Shown one piece after another: positions 56,189-64,000 of a DNA stretch of 64,000 nucleotides. The notes beneath the pieces were generated by a model. That model was not told the DNA's origin, did no database searches, and saw nothing but the letters and a program-made list of their open reading frames with translations. Made by a program: the position numbers and the translations under genes. Within the stretch, counting starts at the first letter, position 1. Each line of letters begins with the position of its first letter. The stretch lies in the NCBI GenBank assembly GCA_019914995.1, contig CM034143.1, forward strand, positions 2,172,501 through 2,236,500, in the 5' to 3' direction. The DNA comes from Acanthochlamys bracteata. Lineage: Eukaryota; Streptophyta; Magnoliopsida; Pandanales; Velloziaceae.

Positions 56189-58733
56189 ATGAAGATTGCT
56201 CACGCTCTAACCCCGTGCTTCTTGAAAATTTCTAGCAAGAAGAACGAACCCAACAGCAAGGTCCATTCTCGATTCTCAATTTTCTCTAAACTTTTCAATT
56301 CTATTGTGAAAAATTGGTTCTGAGGGTGCGTGGGTTTGTGAAAGTTTGGCTAAAAGTTTTGGTTTCAAGAAGTTAAAGAAGTTAATTACCCAAAACGTAC
56401 AATCATTAAAGCAGATACTAAAAAGTAGAAATTTTGGTTTCAAGAAGCTATTTTATGATTCAAATGGTTTTGGTATCTCAACTGATTGTTGCAACTAAAA
56501 TACTGATGAGCTATATTGGTTTTGAAAATTTTTAAACTGATTGTTGAGATTGTTCACTCAACCCGTAAATACTAAAAGGAGCTATCTTGATATTGGGAAC
56601 TTTTGGAATTGGGCTATGGTGGCCAAAAAGTTTGAATTGAAGAAGGATTTTGTGGAATCGCTTCTGAATACTAGACAAAGTTATTTACATGACAATGTAA
56701 GAACAGTAATTTGGATTTGCAGGTAATTTATTAGGAATTTAGAAATGGGATTGTGGTATGCTAGTTATTGAACAGATTTGAGATGTTGGTTTTGGTAGAA
56801 AATGCTTTTGGCTACATTATGTCAGGTTAGAAGAGAAATTTGCTTTGAAATTCTGGACCAGAAGTTGCTTTGGAAAATCCTTCACATATTTGGTTCGAAT
56901 TGTTTAATTTGATTCTGTAGCAACATAGTCTAATAGAGACGCAATTTACTTTCATGACACTTTCAAATTGCAGCAATCTTTACGTTCATTTTTGTAGGTA
57001 GAGTTTGAAGTGTTTCTTGCATTTTATGCTTTAGGATCATGATCAGGCGCCTCCAAGAATCACGTCAAATGTCAAACAGAACGTACAGTAAATGTCAAAT
57101 GTCAAATGTCAAACGTCTATTAGTTGGTCCAAAGATGTCTACTTACTATTCATCACTGGATGTGGGTTTCTAGGGTGGGGTTACTTCACAAATAGTTATA
57201 TCCTAGGAGATCTGTGACCTGTAGAAATTTGCAAGCTTTCATCTAATTGCTTGAACTTTCATCCAGTAGCCTATGTTAGCTTCTGTTTTTAATATCTATC
57301 AGATCCCTGTTTGCTTTCTATTACATGCCTCATGGACAATCTTTCTTGTTTGGTCTTTCTTTTAATCCTAGTTCTTCTATGTATCGAAATTTATGTATTG
57401 GCAACAACTGCAACCTAGAGTGTGTGGTAACACATTGGCAAGCTGTGTGCCTTGTTGGGCTCTGATGCATTCATGTCTGTTGAAGCTATGCAGGAATTTG
57501 AAAAGCGGAGATCTGGTGCATTTAAGCCTGCCACTAGTTATCGGAAGAAGAAGGCAGTGAAAGAGGAGCTCCCTGATGACACTAGTTATCGGAGAGTGTA
57601 ATTTCAACAGTTTCTTGCTTTATTTCTCGCACAAACCAGGGCCTAGAAACAGCTATACCTGTTCTCCTTGTTGATGGCTACAATGTGTGTGGTTATTGGC
57701 CAAAACTGAAGAAGCATTTCATGAAGGGAAGACTTGATACAGCCCATCAAAAACTAATTGACGACTTGCTAGCATTCAGTTTGCTTAAAGGTTAGCTACT
57801 TATATGCATCAGTATTGTCATCTTTAGCCATATTTTGTTTATCAACTAGCTTTACTGCCATATTTTTAACTTTACAGTTGAAAAGAGACTATTCATACTT
57901 ACATCTGACCAAAGAGAATAATTCAGAAAGCAGTAAAATTTTGTTGTTGTTTGATGTTTCCTAGAAAAGGAAGGCAGCATAAACTACATGCCAGTCTAGA
58001 GTAGATAGTGGATTGCATTCATGCTTTTCCTTTTCTTTGAGCGTCTAACTAATATAACTAGGGTCACTTCAACGGGAATAGGCTTCTTTGGTGGTTCAGT
58101 GTTTTCTACGCTGTATATTTCCTTGCCAAACTCTTTTTTAATGTCAAGTTTCACACTCTGTTCAACTTCTGATGCCGGCGAGAAATTAAGCAAAGCTAAC
58201 ACATGATCTACTTAGGGATGGTCAGTGTTCTATTTGAATGAAATCCTAATCGTATCGACCCTAAATTGTGCTAGATATTCACTTAGATTCTTAAGCAGAA
58301 CTTATCTAACAAATCTATTTCTACATCTTAGAAAACACATGATCTTATTAAAACTTGTATTATTACAATGGATAAATTTATCATAGTGGTTTATTTACTA
58401 ATGCTACCATCTTTTAAAATCTATGCAGAGGTTAAAGTTGCTGCGGTCTTCGATGCTATGATGCCTGGACTCCCAACACATAGGGAAAGTTTTACGGGGT
58501 ATGGCATCTTTATCTTGATTGTTGATTCTCTTTATGTCAATTAATCTCTAGAATTTCTTCCGCCTAGTCTGCATGTATTCAATGAACATCAGAAACAAAA
58601 AGTAATGTGCAGCTTTTCTGTTTTCTGTACTGCAAGCTCAATTTCTATCTTTCTTCTTGATTTGATTCTGCGTGGCAGGATTGACATAATTTACTCAGGT
58701 GAAACCTGTACTGATTCATGGATTGAAAAAGAG
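56189..58733 (+). pseudogene. YacP-like NYN-domain protein gene, 5' part, decayed and truncated
   Basis: Exon 1 56189-56260 (MKIAHALTPCFLKISSKKNE, plastid-transit-like); a probable exon near 57034-57087 (DHDQAPPRITSNVKQNV); 57485-57790 with EFEKRRSGAFKPATSYRKKK and, after a stop and frame change, GLETAIPVLLVDGYNVCGYW; 58429-58498 (EVKVAAVFDAMMPGLPTHRE) and 58679-58733 (IDIIYSGETCTDSWIEKE). The YacP/NYN fold is a PIN-like ribonuclease domain; VDGYNV and VFDAMM hold two of its acidic metal ligands. Arabidopsis At2g02410 is of this family. The chain stops after a phase-0 donor (gtttgc) and the next exon (VVALREDGCP..) is not found downstream, where a minisatellite begins. That exon sits at 28678-28758. 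Confidence 0.85.
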
Positions 58734-58739
58734 GTTTGC

Positions 58740-59255
58740 ATATGTGTGTTTAACTTCCAGGTTCTTTTTGTATTACTTATAATAGACTTCATCTAGAAAA
58801 CTAGGAATTTGCAGCTATTCAAAACACTACTAAAATTTTACAATTAGAGTTGTTAGTTATTATTCAAGTTATCTTTTCAAGGATGATTATGTTAAGGCGG
58901 GATCCTCACGATGATGAAAAAAAATTGTAAATATGTTCCTTTTGAATAGAGTTGATCTTCTGAATGAAATATTCTTCGCATTTGCAGCTATTCAAAAGAC
59001 AGGAAAATAACTATTAACTTATTGATGATAAGTTGTAATCAACTCTTATCACAAGCAATTTATAAAGTAACATTTTACAGAGGTACTCATTGATGATTAG
59101 TTGACTTGTTAATTAGGGACTCAACAAAGTGGAACGATGATATGAAAAGCATGGCTAAGCATGCTTGAGCATTCAAAGACTCCCATTTTTACTTCCACAT
59201 CTTTTGAGTGGTTATCTCTAGTTACGGGAGCTTCCTCTTTTTCCTTTTTTGTTTT
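58740..59255. other. DNA after the last NYN exon
   Basis: Searched for the missing NYN exons and found none. Nothing else recognised. Confidence 0.45.
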
Positions 59256-59258
59256 TTG

Positions 59259-59790
59259 TTTTGTTTTTTTTTATCTGGTATAAGCACTAGTATGACAGTC
59301 TTGCATGTGGTATTTTTTTCTTGCTGCCAGCATATGTTAGGATTTTCTGAATATTTTTTATCTAGTATAAGCACCAAATTGGCAGACTTTGTGGAATTTT
59401 TTTCTTGCTGCTAGCATAAGGTTTTCTGGATTTTTTTTTTTTTTTTTGATGTAATATAAGTACCAGATGCTGCCAGCATAGGATTTTCAGGATTTTCTCT
59501 TGATGTAGTATAAGCGCTAGTGTAGCAGACTTTGTGAATTTTTTTTTTTACTACCAGCATAGGATTTTATGTATTGTTTTTTATCTAGTATAAGCACTAC
59601 TGTGGTATTCTTGTATGTGGATATTTTTTCTTGCTGCAGTATAGGATTTTTTGTACTACTTCTGATTTAGTGTAAGCACTAGTATGTCACTTGTATGTGA
59701 AATATTTTTTCTTAGTGCCTGCATAGAATTTCCTTTTATGTTGAATACTATTTACCTAGTATAAGCACTAGTATGTCACTGACTGCTGGC
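59259..59790 (+). repeat. Minisatellite, about 7 diverged units of roughly 80 bp
   Basis: The phrase tatctagtataagcactagt recurs at about 59279, 59364, 59456, 59509, 59588, 59672 and 59758, each followed by a variant of cttgtatgtggtattttttc, ttgctgccagcata and ggattttctg. One unit is shortened to about 53 bp. Non-coding. Confidence 0.8.
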
Positions 59791-59799
59791 AAACAAAAC

Positions 59800-61440
59800 A
59801 GAATTGATTTTTCTTTATAAAACAGAAGAGATAAACAAAACCTTTTGTTTCATGCATGTTATAACATAATTAATTTTCTTTTACAAACTGGATTGTTACA
59901 ACTTTTGTTATTTGTTTGATGACTATCTTTTTTATTGTATTGGATTTTTTATGCAATTCACTTTAGTGTCATAAATTAACATTGCGCAGGTAGTAGTGCA
60001 GAGCTTAGTAACTGCCTGACAGAGTTGAAGTCTTAAATTGAATGTGTTTTTTTACACTTCCACACAGTTGAAGCCTTGAAGGGATATCTCTCTAATTTAT
60101 GATCCCTTTGCAAAGCTACAAAACTTTGAATGTTGTTAGAAATTAAAATATTATTGCTATTTGAATGTTATCGATGAAATGATGAGCTTGCTGCTTTTCA
60201 GTTTGTATTATTGTTGAAATTAGAAGTTCAATTTTGTGTAATATTCATAGTTAAATTTTGAAAACTGGATGTTGATATGTTTTTTGTAAAGATTCGCTGT
60301 CTAGAATCTGGATTAGAAATGAAATAATCTTGCTATCTCTTGAAAAAAATTTTTTGCTGTGTGCTACTATATGTATTGCAACTGCTGTCTGGACAAAATA
60401 TTTGTTGATCCGGCAGATTAATCCGCGACCGTTGATCTGGACAGTAATTCAGACAGTCCAGATTTTTATAACTATGGAAAAAGTTTGCACAATCCCGTTT
60501 ACCGCATTAATATCTGAATACTCGCTCTCTTTCTTTATACTTTTGTTTTATTTCCCTCTCTTTCTCTCTTCTCCCAAGAAATTCCACCAAGCTTCTTCGC
60601 TTCGCTCAACGATAACACCAGCGTGTCATAGTTTTGTATGCAGCAGCGTTCGTTTCTCTTTTAATCAACTGTTTGATTTGATTGATATCCCAAAGGATGG
60701 ATATCTTCTAGAGTTATTCTAATTTAGAAATACCTACATAAGTTCCAAGTGATGCGATTGAAGTTAAGTTTGTTTGTGGTTTGATTCTGACACGTTTTGA
60801 AGCTTCTCAAAAGTGCTTCTCTAGATCTCAATCCCAAAATTTTGCCTACCTCGGATGCTGTATATTTGCTAATTGTGAACCTTTCTGGTTACAATTTGTG
60901 TTTTTTTCTCTTCTTCATTCCCTACGGTAAATGGAAATTTTGATGTAATTCAACAGGTTTTGTAATCTCTTTTTCGCCATTTTATTTTTTGGGTTTCTCT
61001 AAAAGTTTGGTTGATTTCGAGTCTAGCTTGTTTGCGGAAAAAGAAGTGTTTTGTGGTAGTTTTTCCTATTCGATTTGGTTTGATTTAAATGTAGTTTTCC
61101 CTTGGGATAATTTTTGTATAGGGCTCGATTTTCTTTCATTACAGACATTTGTTTCTTGTTTTATTGATCTTTAGTTATAGATTGACTGCAGAATATAATT
61201 AAAGCTTGCATTTGAAGTTTTCTTTCTCTTTTGCTTTCTCCTTTTCCTTTCTCTCTCTTCTTCTTCTACTTTTCTTTTCTTTTCTTTCTTGGTTCTAATT
61301 CGTAATAGTTTTAGCTCGGATTAATAAAAGACCAATTGTTCTGTGGCAGTTTCCTTCAATTGTCTTTGTTTGACTGTAGCGTAGCCCTTGCAGAAGAAGA
61401 ATTGATACGGTTTTGTGCTTCTGCTGTGTTGTCATTTGAT
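59800..61440. other. Promoter/leader-like DNA without a recognised gene
   Basis: Pyrimidine-rich tracts at 60540-60580 and 61215-61290 look like plant leader or leader-intron sequence. 60330-60722 is open on the plus strand but has no recognisable domain. Confidence 0.35.
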
Positions 61441-61449
61441 TTCTTGTAG

Positions 61450-61570
61450 GGCTGCTTGATTGTGGAAAGGAGTGATTCGCCTTTGAGCTTTAGCATTATC
61501 GATGTGGAGCCATGGAGTTACGGATCAGGAAAGACCATTATTTCTTCCCCCTTACCAGCTTGCAAATCGG
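61450..61570 (+). CDS. Possible exon of an unrecognised gene
   Basis: After an acceptor (ttcttgtag) a frame reads GCLIVERSDSPLSFSIIDVE then PWSYGSGKTIISSPLPACKS up to a donor (gtaataat). It is protein-like and follows leader-like sequence, but no family is recognised and no further exon was found. Confidence 0.3.
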
Positions 61571-61689
61571 GTAATAATTTGGATAGAATAGCGTTCTTAT
61601 TTCTGTGTGACTGCATGTTAGTTTGTTTACTTTTGATTCTTTTAACTGTCAATTTAAGACCTCTAAGACCACCTTTTTAGATGATGTGT

Positions 61690-62180
61690 TATCCAATTCT
61701 ACTTATGTTTTGCGGGATAAAAAGAGGTAGATTCATTGTCCAATTTAGATTTTAGACATGGAAATAAATTCAATAGGCAATCTGATAGCAACCAATCTGC
61801 TTTGCTTCCCTGTTGTTAGCTCGGTGGCGGAAAGCCACTGCCACTTGTGACAAGTGGTGCACTCATGCTTCTTTTTTGCGCATAAAAATAACAACGTTAT
61901 GGTGAATTTTGAAGTGTTGGCTGAACGATATAGGAAATACTTTTGCAGTCGACTATTTTCTGAAAAAACAAGAATCTGTATTTGTTTCTGCTGCATTAGC
62001 TCTTGCTAAATATAGTCTTATAACTCTTATCTGATAGTGTTCATAATATCTCTATTACTTATTTTCTAGTAAATAACTCCTTGTGAAGTAGGCTCTCCTA
62101 TATTGTGAACTTGAGTGAAGTAGGCTTGGCCACTGAAATCAGTGTCATACCAGTTCAGTGGAGTCCCACTACTCCACCCA
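61690..62180. other. Intergenic DNA, nothing recognised
   Basis: No exon or element ends seen. Confidence 0.4.
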
Positions 62181-62189
62181 TTTAGGAAA

Positions 62190-62820
62190 ACCATTATTTT
62201 CTTTTTGGTTTATGAATGTGCTTGACAACTAGTTTTAACCTAACAATTAAAATAGATATACTGGTTAAACAGCCAATTGTAGCTATTTGGCAAGGTCCAG
62301 GTAGGACGCATTCATAATGATCTCCAATGAACACAGCATGATGCTTGCTAAAAGAGTCACCTGTCTTTTTGTCAAGAACATAAATTGCTGACACAGTGGG
62401 TGTTTTCTGTCGAACGATCTTATTCTTAAATGAATTACAAAGTTGGTCTGCTGAGAGGTCCACCTTTCATCAGCAACATCAGGGCATTTGGCATCATCAA
62501 CCACCATCATTGTGGTCATCTCATTAGCGTCATCACTATTGTTGTCAAAAGGCAATCCTGAATATCTCATCAAAATTTTTGACTCAAAGTGGACATCGTC
62601 TATTTACTTAATAGTTTATGACCTTGCTGGTTTGGCATAGGAAAACAAGATGCACAAACTTAATGCAATTATCAGTTTCACTTATGGTATCCTCTAAGAT
62701 TGGAGATATGTACCTCCACGATCTACACTTTTTTTCTTTTTTTTTTTTGAAGGCGTCTGCCTGTAGTACTTCATATTTTTCACCTAACCTGAGGTAGTCT
62801 AGTTCAGGTAAATTGACCAT
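62190..62820 (-). other. Coding-like remnant of unknown family
   Basis: Minus-strand frames read MVNLPELDYLRLGEKYEVLQ (62820 on), MRYSGLPFDNNSDDANEMTT (62570 on) and LCNSFKNKIVRQKTPTVSAI then YVLDKKTGDSFSKHHAVF (62440 on). They look like scraps of one protein in different frames with a low-complexity tract between. I cannot name it. Confidence 0.3.
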
Positions 62821-62859
62821 GTTGGCTAAACTTGGTATGATGGAACGAAAATGGCTAGG

Positions 62860-64000
62860 TTTAGGAACTCTTTATTATATCCGTGACTTTCTATGTTATC
62901 TTTTTATCTATAAAGGAATAATCTAAGTCATCCTTATACCCAACAATCTCCCCCTTAAGGATGAGTAAGCCACGTCATTCCTTCACATTCAACTCCCGTT
63001 ATCGCACACCAAAAGCCTTCACACCCCAACTTGTTTTGGATCACTACTCACCATTCAGAGATCAGAGGAGGCACGCTGCTCTTAACCAGCTCATCACTCC
63101 GCCAATGAGAGTCACAACATGCTAGTTGCTCGGGTTTTCATTTAGTAGTCGATGAATCTTGATTTCATTTAGTAGTTGATGAATCTTAATAGTGATTATG
63201 GTGGTGATGAAGAACCCATGAGATGCTTGAGGTGCAGGTGCCTGATTTGGGTGATCATATGAGGATTGGAATGATGTGTGATGATAGCTGGTGGGAGAAT
63301 ATTAGCTTTGATGGCTTTGCATTAGGTTGATGATGACCATGTGGATGAAGATGGACGGTGAAAGCTGGTAATCAATGGCTAGAGAGCCATCGACAGGATG
63401 GTTGGTTTGATGGTTATAGTGATGCTGATGTTGTCAAATGGTGGGCAATGATGGTTACAGATGAAATGGAAAGATGGAGCAAACAGTGTGGAAGAAGCAA
63501 TATGGCTGGTGTTTTAGTGGTTCATATGGCTATGCCGCTATGACCTCATTGTGGTTGATGATGGAAGAGGCAATGATACTAATTGATAGGCGCAACTTGG
63601 TGAACTTCTCATTGGCTATTTAATAGCTTCATGTTGTATGTTTGTAGCTTGTCGGTGGCATTACTTCTACATCTTTCCTTAAGGAATAGTAATAAGAATA
63701 AAGTCTTTATCGTCTGAATAATCAAAGAGGGTTTATAATTTGCCCCCACCAACTTGCTCTCTAGACAGTTTTCCTGATAAGCCTCTTATTCAACTTAGAA
63801 TTGGTACGGTCTCTACTTTCCTGCAATTTCAAGTTAGACAGAATTAGAAATTAATACCTTTGCTAGGTAATTTCCTATTCTATGGAACTCTAACTGATAT
63901 ATAGACTTCATTCTGAACCAAACTTGAGCTAGATTCGTTCTGACCACTCTTGCTGGTCTGTGTTATATCAGTTCAAGTTCCTTATCACAATCCTGCTTTA
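62860..64000. other. Unresolved region at the window end
   Basis: A TATA-like stretch (62920, atctataaagg) and a C-rich run (caacaatctcccccttaagg at 62943) resemble plant LTR-type sequence. A 61-codon frame at 63358-63543 is Trp/Met-rich with no known domain. No firm call. Confidence 0.3.

Overview
This window reads as nuclear DNA of a eudicot plant. The intergenic DNA is AT-rich, introns are plant-like (T-rich, GT..AG, about 80-1000 nt), and the recognisable proteins are plant orthologues with plant exon structures. It is a gene-poor, transposon-rich stretch in which I find four well-supported host loci with most or all of their coding sequence, several gene remnants and many mobile elements.

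Layout. 1-4196: most of a Ty3/gypsy LTR retrotransposon on the minus strand, inserted into an ankyrin-repeat gene (4196-5171, minus) that is itself damaged. 5392-5716: a long foldback sequence. 6081-6373: a perfect 101-bp duplication. 7.5 kb: a one-exon fragment of a copper P-type ATPase. 8.7-9.1 kb: nested small inverted-repeat elements. 10152-12803: a CACTA DNA transposon that carries pieces of an R2R3-MYB gene and a KANADI (GARP) gene. 13.4-17.7 kb: an unusual degenerate repeat field that also holds a decayed second copy of the ankyrin gene, cut by another CACTA end. 18.8-21.9 kb: unrecognised low-complexity coding-like segments and a PIF/Harbinger-like element.

22291-26164: complete IMP4 (U3 snoRNP, 9 exons) with a telo-box upstream and a tRNA-like tandem repeat in an intron. 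28678-28758: an isolated NYN-domain exon. 31007-31535: a TRIM retroelement with target-site duplication. 32603-34951: complete MRL7L (chloroplast thioredoxin-fold protein, 5 exons). 37.9-40.05 kb: an LTR-like block. 41252-42997: complete ATG10 (autophagy E2, 6 short exons, minus). 47167-51488: a nearly full-length plastid/mitochondrial FGAM synthase (purine synthesis) with a stop and a frameshift about 75 bp apart in its glutaminase domain. 53.3-53.8 kb: an unrecognised exon remnant. 54452-55128: a methyltransferase pseudogene. 56189-58733: the 5' part of a YacP-like NYN-domain gene, decayed; the exon that should follow it is the one at 28.7 kb. 59.26-59.79 kb: a minisatellite. The remainder to 64 kb holds only weak coding-like remnants.

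The genes do not form a pathway. IMP4 serves rRNA processing, MRL7L chloroplast gene expression, ATG10 the ATG12-ATG5 conjugation step, and FGAM synthase step four of purine synthesis. What unites the window is rearrangement: gene capture by a transposon, gene interruption, partial duplication and split copies.
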